A stretch of 64,000 nt of DNA from Stercorarius parasiticus (GCA_013396915.1 VWZL01005131.1:267531-331530); one strand, 5' to 3'; counted from the first letter of the stretch, positions 49,277-63,100 are shown. The notes: a model not told the origin generated them from the letters alone. Program-made: numbers and translations.

Positions 49277-50106
49277 GTATGGAACAGCTTTCTCTCTCAA
49301 TTTGAACAGGCAGAGAAACAAATCACTTCATATCTACCACTACTAACATGAACCCTACCTTCCTTGTCCTAAAGTTTTTTCACTAGTTCTTTCTTCAATG
49401 GAGATCATGTAACGAATGAACCCACAGAGCAAAGAAAGAAAACCCCTGCCCTCTCCTTCTTTCCCAAATGGCAGGGAGAGGTTGTAGCTTTCCCTGTTTC
49501 TCCTACAATATGTTTTGAGAAAATGTCACCTACTTTGCGTTCTCAGTTCCAAATGCTCAGGTAGTCTGCACACAGATGACAGATTGAGACCTTTGTATAG
49601 CTAATCATATGATGAGGGAGAAAAAAATCCTCCTAGAGACTGAGCTGAATATGTAAATATAGAAAAACATCATTTTCTTTGCATGAAATGTAAAACTTTT
49701 TGCTTCAAGGAAAAATTCCTGAAAAAGATGAAGATTTCAGCAAGTATCTCACAAGTTATCTACACATTGTTTAAAGTAAAGGAAAGCACTAGAGGGTCAC
49801 AACATTCACAATGTTTCAACTTACTTTAGTTTAGAATCAATTCTTCAAATTCTTACAAAATATCACATAATGCACACAGAAAATCATGCTGATGAATCAA
49901 TAGACCTAATATTTATGGCTGCCAGGAAATTTCAGATTTAGTTGCCAATTCCTTTTTAACTATATTTACGGTTTAGTATAAAATTAAAGATAAAGTTTAT
50001 AAAGATTTAAATAGTGAAATGGAATTGTGAAAAGTATGTAAAAAAAGCAGAAATTCTTAGACTGTAGTATATTTAACACTCATTTCATATGGAGCCCAAA
50101 TTTGAT

Positions 50107-50150
50107 AGTAAGAGATTTATCAGTAAGAGATTTATAGTAAAGTATTTATC
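50107..50150. repeat. 14-15-bp tandem repeat, three units
   Basis: AGTAAGAGATTTATC at 50107-50121 is followed by AGTAAGAGATTTAT at 50122-50135 and the diverged AGTAAAGTATTTATC at 50136-50150. This is a small slippage array. Confidence 0.85.
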
Positions 50151-52623
50151 AGACTAGAAAATGTATTTTGGTGACATGGAAAGTGGAATATAAACCATTT
50201 TGCTCATTTATGAATGCAATATGTAAGTCATAAGAATTTCCTAAGTTAAAGCGAAACTTACTATTGGCTGATGAGCCTAATTCTTAAAAGATCACAAGTC
50301 CAGAAACTATTAAGGAGTAACCAAAACCAATGATTGTTACTAAGCTATATGAGTTTAGCTACGTAACATTCATGAATATATAAAAATATTTCTTACATAC
50401 CTAATCTAATCAGGAAAATTATGTTAAAAATGAATCTTAGAGTTACAAGAATTATCCACGCATGTACTCCATTTGCTTTTGTATAATTTATCAATTAAAA
50501 TTATTTAAATCTATCATGAATATTTAATTCTGGACAATCAAATACAATGTATTAATTTTCCTTTTGAATAAGTATAAAAGATAAGAGAAAATGTAAACCC
50601 AATGGTCTTTTATGCTGAGCACTGTAGTTTAATAGTAAGGCAAATTAGTATAAACAGACACATAATCAGACATTCTACATTGATATTGATGCCTTTTAAT
50701 ATCCTCTCACATGGCTACAAGTGCTAATTCATGCAACTTTTCTGCTTTCAACACCACTACTACTGCATCAACATGTCACCTAAATAACTGTAATTAAGCA
50801 TTCTCCGTAGCTGCTGATTACAGTATGCTGATGAACATTCCCACTGGATTTAGCAGCCTCGTTCATAACAACGACAATAATCATCTCATATTATAATGTC
50901 TGTGCTTCTGAAGACTTCTTAAATAATCTAAAATTTAAATTGTACAGACTGTTGATTATTGCAATCTAAAGTTCAACAGGAGCTTAATCAAAAAGGTTCA
51001 AGTATCACATCACTAACATCTATTAAGCAATATGGTAATATACATCTTGGAAAATAAATACTTAGGCTACTTGGTCTTTCAACCAAAGCAAACTTTTGCT
51101 TTGTCCATTGCCCTCTTAAAAAGAGCAGTGGAACTTCTTATGTCATTTATGTCACTTAGTTCTAAGGAACAAAATATTTTTTTCTTTCTTTTCAGTGAGG
51201 ATTTCTTCATTTTGTTAGGGTCCTTGTCATTTTTCGTTGAGAATAATTACATTCAAAAAGACAAATTGCAGAATGGTGTCACTTATTAAGACTTTTTGTT
51301 ATTATCTTTATGGTTTTGAAAGCTAATGGATCACATTTCTTTGAAATGGAACCACGTGAATTCAATTTTGCAGTAGTCACCTGGATCAGCGTACTGTCTG
51401 TGATGATCTCTAAACTCCTTCCAAACTATATTACTTACATTATGTTTTCTTGCTGTTACTCCTGCATAGAAAAAGTATTCCATGCAAGGACTGGGAACCC
51501 CTTTCATTTATTCCATCATAGATGACTTAAGGGGCTACATTCCTTCGAATACATGCACATCAGCAGAAAGTATTTCAGTTTTCTCTCCTAATTGTGATCC
51601 ACGTTCAACACAATCAAATCTTTTGTTAAATCACATCTAAAAGGGCAAGTTTATGACAGCTTTCTCTACAATTAGTGAGGAACATACCTAGTAACATGAG
51701 GTTCATATGTCAGGAAAGTCCAATACACAACCTATGCTACCAATTTTTAGAAGCAAGTAATCATCCCACACATACACCCAAATGCTGCAGCACATAATGT
51801 ATCTCAGCATAACTGTTGTCTAAATGTTCTTTCTTCTCATTCCCATCAGTAATTTTAGAAATATATACCGTATTATTTTGTTAGCCTATTTTTTTTAAAA
51901 AAGCATATATATTCTTTCTATGTCTCCATGAAAGGTGTTTCTCTGACCTCTGTTCCTCCATCTACCACATCTTTTGTTCAGAATGCTCTTAATGCCCATC
52001 TTTGTCAACAGATGAAAGACAAATATCCTTGTGACAGAATATCTACTGAACCATCTCAGAAAATCTCCTAGAATAATAAGGCATAATTTCATTTAAATCA
52101 CTGAAGTTTTACTAAGTCTGTGAGGGTCTGGGTTGAGATACATTCTCTGAGTATTCATTTTGACTACATAATTTCTTGGGGAATAAAGAACAAGGAAGAA
52201 GTAAACATATAAGACTCACATTCACATGAAATACGTGGTTTTATTGGCTTGTGTCTTTTATGCTGTGAAAGACAGACATCTTCCTCGTTGCAGTTTCTTG
52301 ATACAGCATCAACAAAACCATTTATTGCTGCTTAAAATCTTTCTCTGAGAAAAGTATCTCTCAAACAGCACAATAGGCCACCTGAGATGTACATACACAT
52401 ATGTGTGTGCATACATGTATTTATATATATATGTGTTCATTTTTCAGCTGTATTAACAGCTCATGGTCAGATATTTGAAATTATAGGCATGGAAATGAAG
52501 CAACTCATATGTTTGGATCACTTTCAGGATATGTATTTAACGTTATTTTCAAAGTGCCTCTACCACACCTTCCCATCCAATTCAAAATGTATTAGCAAAA
52601 GGGCAATGTTCTTTCAACAGGGG

Positions 52624-52650
52624 AACACAATTGTGTGAACACAATTGTGT
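52624..52650. repeat. duplicated palindrome ACACAATTGTGT
   Basis: The perfect 12-bp palindrome ACACAATTGTGT occurs twice, each copy preceded by A (52624-52636 and 52638-52650), period 14. Each copy is self-complementary, so single strands could form hairpins or the two copies could pair. Confidence 0.9.
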
Positions 52651-54680
52651 AAACGCAACCTTTATAGCTTACATCGACAAAAGGGTTTGAAAGGGACAGA
52701 TAGAAACAGAGTTAGGAAAATGAAGATATTTTATCCTAAAGCAAGAAATACTACTGATTCTTTAAATCAAACTGTTTTCAGCAATTCCATCTTGGTGTGT
52801 AAATACACAGGAGCAACATATAGAGAAAAGACACAGAAGCAAATGCCTCAGAATATCCTTCCACACATTACTTTTGCTCCTAAGTCTAAGGATACTCCGG
52901 CCTTCTCTAACTGTTACCATTCAAAGCTTTTTTTAGAGATTCTGTTGACCTTTAAGTTCCAGGCAGCAGTTAAGTTTACCTACTGTAGCATATCCATATG
53001 AATGGTCTGTGAAAAAAACAGGTCATTTTTGCCCTTTAATTCCCCATAATACAAGAGAAAAGAGTAAGGGTGGAAGGAAATCAATCGTAACTTATCCCTT
53101 GACGAATATCAGCAAACACTGTGTCACAAAACCAATGTGAAGAAATGGAGTATAGATTTTCTGCTGACATTTGTAAAGTGTTTGTGTCAAAGTATTTTTC
53201 TAATATAGCAAAGGTTACAGTTTAACAAATTAAAGCACATGTTTCTTTTGAACTGACATGCTGGCCATTTGGGTTAATTTAAATGGCTTGTGTTTTTCTA
53301 ATAAACTCTTAACCTAACCTACTGTGATTATGGTCACTCTTTGCATTAATCTGCCATAAGTAATTGCTTTTTCATCAAAATGAGCTGAATGACAACAGTG
53401 TAATAGTCCATGACTTTATCTAATACAATTTGGAGGAAATACTATATGCCACTTAAAATGTGCCCAGAAGTGAATTTGCATTGTAAAAACCTAAGCAATG
53501 ATTTAGTTTCAATATCTATGATTTCTGATGGCTCAGGTGCTCTTTGATATTGCAGAAATGCTTGAACAAGATAACTATTTTCCTGTGAGTTGTAGCTTCT
53601 GTCATTAAGTTTCCTATCAAAGACAAAATCTGTCTTTATTTTCCTAGTCTCCATGACTGAATTTACCTTAAACTAGTTTATATAAATATTTAGTACTTTT
53701 GAATTATAGTGTGACAACTTACAAGGAAGACAGCACAGATGCAGAGTTGTCATTGGATTGTCATGCATTACCTCAGTAATGATCATCCTAGGAAATTAAT
53801 CCCACTTTAACTAATAATTGAACACCAAATATAATTGTACAAGTCATTATTTATTCTCTACTCCCAGGTTTTTTTTTCTCACATGTACAAGTCTTCTAGG
53901 AAAATCCTTCATAATTGTAGTATCAGTATAAAGGTTCTATGTGTGATTCAAGAAAATATGTTGAATTCCCAGCACACTATTCAGTACTAATGCTAATGCA
54001 TTTCTTTGTATGTAAAAAGAACCAAACCCTGAAACATTTCGTGTAGTAAAAAAGAAACAATGTTTTAGAAGACATACATTTTCCAAATAATTGAGATCAT
54101 TTTGTTATCAAAGCCGTGGATTGGATTCTTTTTTTAATTCTTAGGATTTCAGTGAGATGACAAAAACTATGAAATTTAGTATCAAAGTGTGGTCCAACTA
54201 ATCCCTTCATAACAATTATTTCACTCATATTATGTGGTACCTGATATGTCCCCAATTTTAGGTGAGCATCTTTAAATTATTTACAGTGCTACATATGACC
54301 AAAATATTTTTTAGCTTTCCATTGCCGTAAGTGCCTAGAGCACAATAATTAAGTATGTGGGAGCTTCCCAATCTTTCAACATTTAACTAAACCTTCGCAG
54401 ATTTTGTTACTGTGAATGGTATATAAAAGGTCTCTCAAGAAAATGGACCGTGCTGAAGAGGATAAATAAAATCTTTCTAGTTCTGAAGTCAGATTCTCTC
54501 ATAAAGGGGATGGGACCATTTGTTCTCAGGATTACTTCATAGATGCAGAGCATGGCAGAGGACTGCTCGTTCAATGTTTAAGTTATGTGATCAACATTTG
54601 TGCAATGTCTGTCTGCATAATGCAACAAATGGAATGACTTTTCAAAGAAAAGTTTCCACATTTTCCTCTGCTGGATATAA

Positions 54681-54724
54681 TAGTGAGAATCAATCATTAC
54701 AGTAGTGAGGATCAACCATTGCAA
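54681..54724. repeat. 22-bp tandem repeat, two units
   Basis: The unit starting TAGTGAGAATCAATCATTAC at 54681-54702 is followed directly by TAGTGAGGATCAACCATTGC at 54703-54724. They differ at a few transitions, indicating an older duplication. Confidence 0.8.
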
Positions 54725-55000
54725 TAAACATTACATAACTCCAAAAACCAAGAACATGCAAAGAATCAACCTATTGTGCAACAATAATCAATCAACAACT
54801 CAACACTCTGTGCTAATATGAACTTGTGGGTGTCTTGACACAATTATTTTTTAAAAGCATTAAATTCTTAGACATGGTTGTGTCATGTCCTGGGGCTCAA
54901 ACATACCAAGGCTTTATAACAAAGGGCAAAAATTCTGAGGTTACATTCACTTACCTTTAATTGTTGTTAACCACTGTATTTTATATATTTTTTATATTTT

Positions 55001-55006
55001 NNNNNN
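55001..55006. other. assembly gap (6 N)
   Basis: Six N bases sit inside a TTTTATATTTT-type low-complexity tract that reads almost the same on both sides, so the gap is probably a collapsed or unresolved AT repeat. Confidence 0.95.
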
Positions 55007-58000
55007 ATTTTATATTTTTTTAATATAACAATTTTCATCCACCTTTAAAATGTAATATAACTTTATTTTTAAATGGATTAATCTGCTTCAGTAAATACAC
55101 TACTATATGTAGCCAACAGAAGTTGAAACAAAAAATCTCCAGTTCACACCAAAGATTGATATTGTAATGATCTACACTGGAGGATAAACTGCTACTGCAA
55201 ATATGAAGGTGAAGTGTTCCAAAGTGCAAGTAATTAGGACAAGACAGTTCAAGTACCAGCTAACACAAAGATACCTTGCTAACTCTCTTGATGTAAACTG
55301 TTCAGATATAACATAGTTTCCATTTTATTTAACTTATAAAATGTGAATATTCTACTTCTTTGAAACTGACTCAGATTCTCCATAAAGTGAATGTACCAGT
55401 ATGTACATTTTTAGTTTAATTTGCTTAATCCCTTCAGTGCAGCATTCTTCAATGACAGGTTCAATTATTTTTTTCCACGTAGTTCTGAAGTAATGACTTT
55501 ATGTGGCTTAGAGAATTTTCAACAAAGTGTTTTTCATTGCGGAAATACAGTTTTGTCAAAATTCAAATGCTTTGTATTCACAAACTTGATCAGCAGCAAA
55601 TTTTGCTTTTTAGACTTGTTTCTTGAGTTCAGGAGAGACTCCTGACTTATTCCTCAAATAAAGAACTAAGGGAATAAGTAAGGCATAAATATGAGATGTA
55701 GGATAGCGAGATATAACCTTTTCATTCTTCCACAGTTGGTTAGCCTCCTCATCATGGGCTTTGGTCTTGCAGAGTTAATTTTTGGTGACTTAGTTTTTTT
55801 CCACTATAAAAGCAAACCACCAAAATGTTTCATAAACCTTTCAATTTCATTTCCGTTTTGAACAGGAATTCAGAAGTTTTGCAGGCATGGACAAAAATTA
55901 CCTTTCTGCCTTATTTCTGTCCCCTGAGTTTCTAGATTCTTTCCCTATTACACTGTCTAGTACATTCTGGTCCTTTCAAACTGTCCACATTGTTGCAGTC
56001 TTTGCCTTGTTCCCTTCTACAGAGTATGAATTAATTTATTTAAAAAAAAAAGAAAAAAAAAAGGGTAACCACTTAGAATGCTACAGGATCACTTGCAAAA
56101 CAGAGGCTCAGAAACATGGAGAGTTACTGTATGTGAATAGAAGTGAAACAACTGTGGAACTGCAGGGTGGTCCTGGATCAATGCACGTGGTGGGTACCAC
56201 ACACTAATAAACTTGTGTGTGATGACAATGATAATGTGCAACACACTCCTAACTCATTTCATCAGCACAGTTCCCAGAAATAAACTAGTAAAGCATAAAG
56301 GACATCTGTTTGTGGGAACCTAGAACAGAAACAGGGTCAAAATTACCTGTTTTTTGTATACCATTCAAAGAATTATCATGAGAATTTCAATTTACTCAGT
56401 ATCAGAACAGGCAGAGAGCTTGCAGTGTCAATACACAACAAAAAATAAGGGGAAATCAGTCTGCAAAGAACCCTGACCATTGCCTGTGACATGTCTGAGC
56501 AAACTGAGCTTCTAACTCTAGCAAAACATTGCAAGATGCTGGTCCAGCGTCAGAATCCCTCCCACTCAGTTGTGACTAGCAGCTTCACTTCTCCTCTGAC
56601 ATTGGCAAAATGGCTCTAGGTCACTGATCTTGAGGGAGTGAGCGGTGAAATGTGTTCTCTGAGCTGACAGAAATAGGAAGAATTCCAAAGGCAGACCAAA
56701 AAGAGCAGAATTATGCCTTTGGTCATTGGGGTTCGATTCAGGACAATAACAGGAAAATATATTATTTTACTGTATTTCTAAGTTATATCAAGGAGTGCCC
56801 ATCCCTAAAAGGATGGATTTTTTGTTTCATGGAGTGTGTGTATGACTAAAATAAAGTAGTATTGTGCTGACAATTAAAATACTGACTCTTGAGAGTTTGT
56901 GCCCACTTCTCATTGCAGCTGCTCAAACACAAGGTAGAAATCTTACTTTTTTCAAGCTATTAGAAGATCATCCCAGAAATTTCCAAAATCAAAGTTTACT
57001 GTAGAATATAATCAGGACAATTTACTAATCCAAAATTTGGCTTCAACACAGGTTTTTTGAACAGTTTATTATTTTTGTTGAAAGCATCACTTAGAAGATA
57101 CATTGGGTTAGGTACTATATAAACATACAGGTAATAGACAGGCTTTGCTCAGAAGACCTACGCATCTAAATAGAAAAGGCAGATCAAAAGGAAATGGCAT
57201 TACCAACACAGAATTTGTAACTATTTTCCTTGATTTACTAGTTTTGATTTTTTTGAAGAAGGCCACTCCATTCTTGTCCTTGCTACAAATCAGACTAACT
57301 CCTGGTGGTCTGTCTGTCTTCTGCCTTTCCATGAATGAGAAAGCAACACTGTGACTGTGTTTCCTCAATGCTATCACAGGTGATTATTTTTAACTCATGA
57401 CGCTGAACAAAGCACACTGCCAATTGACTTGCAATCCTCTCTTTCCATTTTATATGCTTAAATAAGATTTGAATTAATTACTCTGGGTGCCATTTACTTA
57501 TAGTTGTGGTGAGAAGATAGAGCCTGTCATACTCTGGAGATTTGAAACATAAGAAGTCATATGAGACTGCTTTTAATGAAGTATTCCCAGTGGAAGTGTT
57601 CTTATATGACCGTGATATCCTTCTATTCAAAAAACACGAAATATTTGTTATGTATCTGGTTCACCTACATCAGATAAGACTGTCCTTTCTGCCCTGAAGA
57701 ATTCCCTTTTCATCTCCTTACCTGATCTGTCACAACTTTCGACACAACCAGAATTTTAATGTACTTTAACCTACATCACAATCACTTGCTCCTATAAAAA
57801 GCATAAAACTGTAAAATTGGATTAGCACCACAGAGTGCAATATGTAGTTTTAAATCAGTAAAGAATAGGGTTTTAGGCCAGGATTTAGGAAGTTCTGACT
57901 ACGATTAGAATTGACAGGGAAAGAAAGGGGAATAAAAAGAAAGCAGTGCTTGGACTCGGAGGAATGAGCTCATTAATACTTGTAGCTCTAGACTGGGATT

Positions 58001-58320
58001 ATTAAGCATTTAAATATTTCGATGTGACAGATCCTTGATGCCTAACTAGGAAAGTAAGCTCTGTAATAAAATATGCAAAAATGGTTTGAAAAAGGGGAGG
58101 GAAGATCATAAAATTAATAGACCTAGAGAATCTAAAAAATGTAATATGGGAATAAAATAGAAGTATTCAAAATTATTTCAAGGATGTCATGTGGATGGAC
58201 ATGAAAAAAAAAAAACCACCAACTAATTAGAGCCTAAGTTTTGCGGATAGCTGGTAGGAAGAAACACTGAATTTTGGAGGGAAAATAGGCTTGAAATCAT
58301 TTTAATGTGCACCTCTAAAA

Positions 58321-58351
58321 TAACATAGGTTATGCATGATAACCTGTGTTA
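58321..58351. repeat. 13-bp hairpin with 5-base loop
   Basis: TAACATAGGTTAT (58321-58333) pairs with ATAACCTGTGTTA (58339-58351) around the loop GCATG. The only non-Watson-Crick position would be a G-U pair in RNA. The stem is short compared with a microRNA precursor and the flanks do not extend it. Confidence 0.7.
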
Positions 58352-59589
58352 CACATGAACTAGATACCAGAGATGTGTATTTCGGCTCGATGTCTCTGGA
58401 TTTGGCTTAGATGAGATTTTCAATAGGGATAAATAACTTTGGGTGTCTACCATGGAATAATTTAAGGGCACATAATGTTAAAATGAAATCTGCGTACGGT
58501 TTCTCAATTCAATTACAGTGATAGCTTTTGAAAACTTTGTCCAATGTAGACACAGATCTGTAATCAGTGAGGAAGAAAATATAGCCCTCCTTTTCACCAC
58601 TGTAGATAATTCCAGTCCATATGCTCAGAATCTATCACAGCTTTTCAAATCAGAGATGTTCATTACTAGAATGTTAAATTTTCTGCCACTTATTTAAGAG
58701 AATTTACAGTGTACGAAAAAAAATGGTGGCCCATCTACTGATGGGTGGATCTGTCATAAAAACATAATAGTTAGCCTTTTTACTTAGAAATGTACCAGAA
58801 CTTAATCACCGGAAAGTGTTTTGTCACAGAACAGTCTAAAAGAAAATAGAGCAGATCTGTCCAGTCTTATCTCAGTGACCAGTTCCTAGCACACAAGTAG
58901 AGTCATTACCTCTGTCATTATTTGGGACTGTTTGCATATCTAATAGTTGATCACATAATTTCAAAGATACAGAATCAGAACTACTATTATGCATAACCGA
59001 TTTTTCTCTTCACATGCAAAGAAATTTTAAATTAAAACATACTAATGGTAAGTTTTATCTTAATAGATGTCAAAATATAAGTAATTAATCACCCTAGGTT
59101 TCTTCTAAAGCCAGTGGTAAGAAATTACACCTTCAGAGACCTGTTCATCTTCTATTACATATTTTAGGAGGAGATGAAATACCCCCTCCAGAGGCGTATT
59201 TTTCCCTAGTTAAAGATGATGAATCTACACTTAGGTAATATTTAGATGCATAAGCAGAGTGGGAAGAAAAGCCTTCTTGCAAAACTACATATGTACCTCT
59301 TGAGGAAAGCTCTCACACTTAAAAGCCTCAAGAGCAGTAACAATAATTGCAGGACAGGTGATGCAGTTAATCAGTCTCAGTAAGCTCTGACCTGTTCATT
59401 GTCTGCTTCAATTAGACACCAATACAAAGAAGCCCTTTAGAGGTTCCAGCTCTGTCAAATAATTAAATTCCAACCACCCTGCTCTCTCTGAAATAATTTG
59501 AACCGTTGCCTGGAAGGAACTTGCTGCCTCTACAACATGCAGTATACATTTGCTATTTAAGCTAGCAAGTTATTTATATCTTTGATGAC

Positions 59590-59594
59590 TTATC
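59590..59594. repeat. left target-site duplication TTATC
   Basis: TTATC directly precedes the LTR start and is repeated exactly at 60187-60191 after its CA end, which proves a 5-bp target duplication. Confidence 0.95.
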
Positions 59595-60186
59595 TGTGCT
59601 GGTTTTGGCTGGGGTAGAGTTAATTTTCTTCATAGCAGCTAGTATGGGGCTATGACTTGGATTTGTGCTGGAAACAGGGTTGATAACACAGGGATGTTTC
59701 AGTTATCGCTGATCAGTGCTTACACAGAGTCAAGGCCTTTTCTGTTTCTCACACCACCTTGCCAGCGGGTAGGCTGGGAGTGCACAAAAAGCTGGGAGGA
59801 GACACAGTCAGGACAGCTGACCCCAGCTACCCAAAGGGATATTCCATACCATATGATACCATGCTCAGTAATAAAACTAAGGGGAAGAAGAAGGAAGGGG
59901 AGGATGTTCGGAGTTATGGCTGTTGTTCCCCAAGAGACCATAGCGCATGATGGCGCCCTGCTTTCCTGGAGATGGCTGAACACCTGCCTGCCAATAGGAA
60001 GTAGTGAATTAATTCCTTGTTTTGCTTTGCTAGCATGCACAACTTTTGCTTTACTTATTAAACTGTCTTTACCTCAACCCATGAGTTTTCTCACTTTTAG
60101 TCTTCCGATTCTCTTCCCCCATCCCACCAATGGGGAGTAAGAGAGTGGCTGCGTGGTGCTTAGTTGCCAGCTAGGGTTAAACCACA
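59595..60186 (+). mobile_element. complete solo LTR (avian ERVL-like)
   Basis: A 592-bp solo LTR starts TGTGCTGGTTTTGGCTGGGG and ends GGGTTAAACCACA, flanked by exact TTATC duplications. The ATTAAA poly(A) signal lies at 60057-60062. At the position of the TATATAAAG box in the related LTR at 47412 this copy reads GTAATAAAA, so its promoter TATA is altered. The central part is CA- and GGGA-rich, and U5 has the same GGGGAGT...GAGAGTGGCTGCG pattern as its relative. No internal retroviral sequence is adjacent. The 5-bp duplication and remembered sequence point to a bird ERVL-class family. The exact duplications indicate a moderately recent insertion. A 162-codon open frame across it (59652-60140) is not a gene. 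Confidence 0.92.
60057..60062 (+). terminator. LTR poly(A) signal ATTAAA
   Basis: ATTAAA in the same CTTTACTTATTAAACTGTC context as in the nested LTR marks the R region of this solo LTR. Confidence 0.6.
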
Positions 60187-60191
60187 TTATC
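60187..60191. repeat. right target-site duplication TTATC
   Basis: An exact copy of the five bases before the LTR start, immediately after the terminal CA. Confidence 0.95.
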
Positions 60192-63100
60192 CTTTAAGTA
60201 GACGAGAATACTTGCCCATAGAATAAACTATATTCCTATCCTCCTTTCTCCTTACTATTTTATATTCTTTAGAATCATGTTGACATGAAAAAATGGTTAA
60301 GAATAGCTACTGAAGTATTATTCTGTCGGATTCAATTTGTTAATTTGTTCATAGGTGCACAATCATAGGTGCACTGCTTTCCACTCATGCTGTACCCACT
60401 GAATCTGCCTCTCATCTATATTGTACTTAGAATGGCTTCAGCTATAGAGTCAAACCCCAATTCTTAACTTGTGTAAAATGCCTTGCTTCATATATTCATT
60501 TGCACCAGGTGAAAGACCTAGGTGCTTGTTCTCTGCGTACAACGATTTGCTACAGTCCCGTGTCAATGCAAAAAAATAGTCTGCCACTCAGATCAATGAT
60601 GTTGTCCTCTGCTCCCACAGTGTTACACTTCTTTGCTGCACAGGGACTCTAGGAGTCAGCAAATATTTTAAGAGCATCTCTCTAGGATTGTAGTCACCTC
60701 AGCAACACAAGAGAGTGCCATTAAATCATGATTCTGAATCCAACAGCACATGCTAAGGACAATGCTATTTTATGTGTAGTTAGTCATTCTAGAAACCAAA
60801 TATTCCAGGTACCGTATAAACTTTCTACCTTGTACTAACTATATTTGGATCTACATCAATGCTGGGTCCAAAGTTAACTGCCCAGGTTGTGACATCCATT
60901 TTATGAACTCGCCTCTACGTGTAACTACTTCTTCAAACCAAGTACCATCCGGGCTTGGAAGAATGCTTCCAGCTCAGATCCACAAGAGAAAGAAGCAAAG
61001 TTTCCAGTTGTACTATGCCTAAGAAAAGCACCATGGCCCTCCTAGGACTGGTGGTAGGGAACGAATCAATCTGTACCACAGGAGTGGCTCTAAACCACTG
61101 TTATAATTGCTGTTTGATGTGCCTTGCAGGATTGCAGACAACCATATCCTTATTGAGACACCAGTGCCCCTAGCACCCTTTCATGTCCTTGGTCTCAGTA
61201 GCACCTCAGAGCTGCAAAAACTAAGATTTTCCTTTTTATAACAAACAGGTGATATAATTTTCTGAATACTTATGTTCTATTGCACAGAAAAACATTTTTG
61301 TGGTTTCGATACTGGTGAAGTTTGGAAACACATTCAGTGTCTCCAAGTCTACCATGCTTCAAACAAGTGCTGCCCGTAGCCATTAATTTGTTTATTATGA
61401 CTGCAATGTGCTTTCAGAAAGAGCAACTCTCTTCAGGCCCCAATTTAGATATAATCATGACTTTATTTTTATTATTTTTTTTAATTCAGTCTGGATAACT
61501 ACCATATAAAGGTTGCCAACAATAATGACTAGATTTGAGCATTTAGAAGTAAATTACTAAGTATAATGAGAAGATGTGGCCTTAATTTGCATTTACCATA
61601 AAAAAAGAACTGGACATCAGCCAGTGCTCAGATTTATTAACACTCAGAAATGCTGTCACAGCTCATGTGTACATGGGACATTAGTTATGCATTTTGTTAA
61701 TCTAACGTAATATGGAACATAATTTATCAGTACTTCAAAATAATAGCTTTTACTCCATTTCCCCATCTATGTGAGGATATGCACAATGGACTCTGAAGCT
61801 ATACACGCACTCTATTAGAGCTAATTGAAACTAGATGATACAATTAACCTGCTTCTTAGCAAAAAGCATTAACACTTAATGTAAAATTCTAATAACAATA
61901 AAAGAGAGTAACATTGGAATGAAATGTGGTGTATAACCGCAAATCATCCTTTTGAATTTCTTAAAAAATAAAATGGAAAAATAGTTACCAATAAAGGAAA
62001 ATGAAAAATATCAAAAGTATCAGCTGGGCCAGCTACTGTCTCCAGCTTCATTCACTGTATTCTGATTTTCCATGGGAATGTGACATTTCAGTCACTTCCA
62101 AAAGTTATGGGTACACTATCTCCTGGTATTTAGATGCAACATAAGAAAACTGAACAGGTGGTCATGGTATGAATGACTTGTAAAGATAATAGATTTACAC
62201 TATATGCTGCGCTGTTATAGAAGTTGAAGTTTAAATTTTCTGTTTAGGAAAGCATCCCAATAATGCAATGAAACTGTCTTAATTTTTCTGTCAACTATGA
62301 TGAATTTTTAATGCAAATAACTGCCAATATTTCCAGGACTGCAATTTCCCACTTTTCCTGGAAAATTGAAAAAATTCTCATGTTAACATTTATCATCTGA
62401 TTCACTGGTCTTATACTTTATTTCTTCAGTTTTCTTTTTCTATATACAAAGAACAACAGAAAAACTAAAAATATTTGGCAAATGACAGTATGTTATACGA
62501 ATGTTTATGGTTAAAGGTCTTAAAAAATGTAATATACTGTAAAGACTGCAACTATATGGAGTAATACAGATGAAATCAAACACAACAAGAGCATTATACA
62601 GTACAAATATATGGTGATAAATATACACCAACAGATTTGGGACTGACTAACAGAAAATACTGAAAGTATTTTTAAACTAATATTCCAGTTTGCGATAGTT
62701 TCTAGAGTGTAGCCTTGAAGAATGAAATCATCTGGCTGACTGCAGAACAAAAGGCCAGCATACAGCAGAACCTCAATAGTGTTTAAAGAAAAAAGAAAAA
62801 CCTATCTTTTTTTTTTTTTTTCCTTCCTTTCCAGGATTCTAAAGGTCTTCAGGAAAGCTGAATATTTACCTGGATCTTGGGTTGGCTGTGTGCTTCTCAA
62901 AAGCATGAGAAAAATCAAATTTACCCACTCCAAAGGTTGTTCCTTGCTACGGGAAAGTTAGAGAGAGAGTTGGGTTGAATAGCTGATGTTGGTTTGAACA
63001 GATGATAATGTTTGGAGAGAAGGGGAGGGGAAGTTGGAGACAGGGCTTAAAGACCTAATTTGCTCATCCTGCTGGGACTGTACAGGGGGAGGAGGCAGAA

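Larger units (their letters stand above)
49277..59589. other. AT-rich non-coding stretch, no gene seen
   Basis: No gene is supported over 10.3 kb. It contains a three-unit repeat at 50107-50150, a TATA/TGTG-rich stretch at about 52385-52437, a duplicated 12-bp palindrome at 52624-52650, a two-unit repeat at 54681-54724, a six-base N gap at 55001-55006, A-rich tracts at about 56041-56063 and 58204-58215, and a 13-bp hairpin at 58321-58351. Open frames up to 118 codons (52645-53001) show no recognisable domain. Confidence 0.6.

Noticed and set aside
56735..56750. GGTTCGATTC, a match to the tRNA B box
   Set aside because: No A box, cloverleaf stems or SINE body is present around it.
59652..60140. 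162-codon open frame on the plus strand, the longest in the window
   Set aside because: It lies entirely inside the solo LTR and is not a retroviral or host protein frame.
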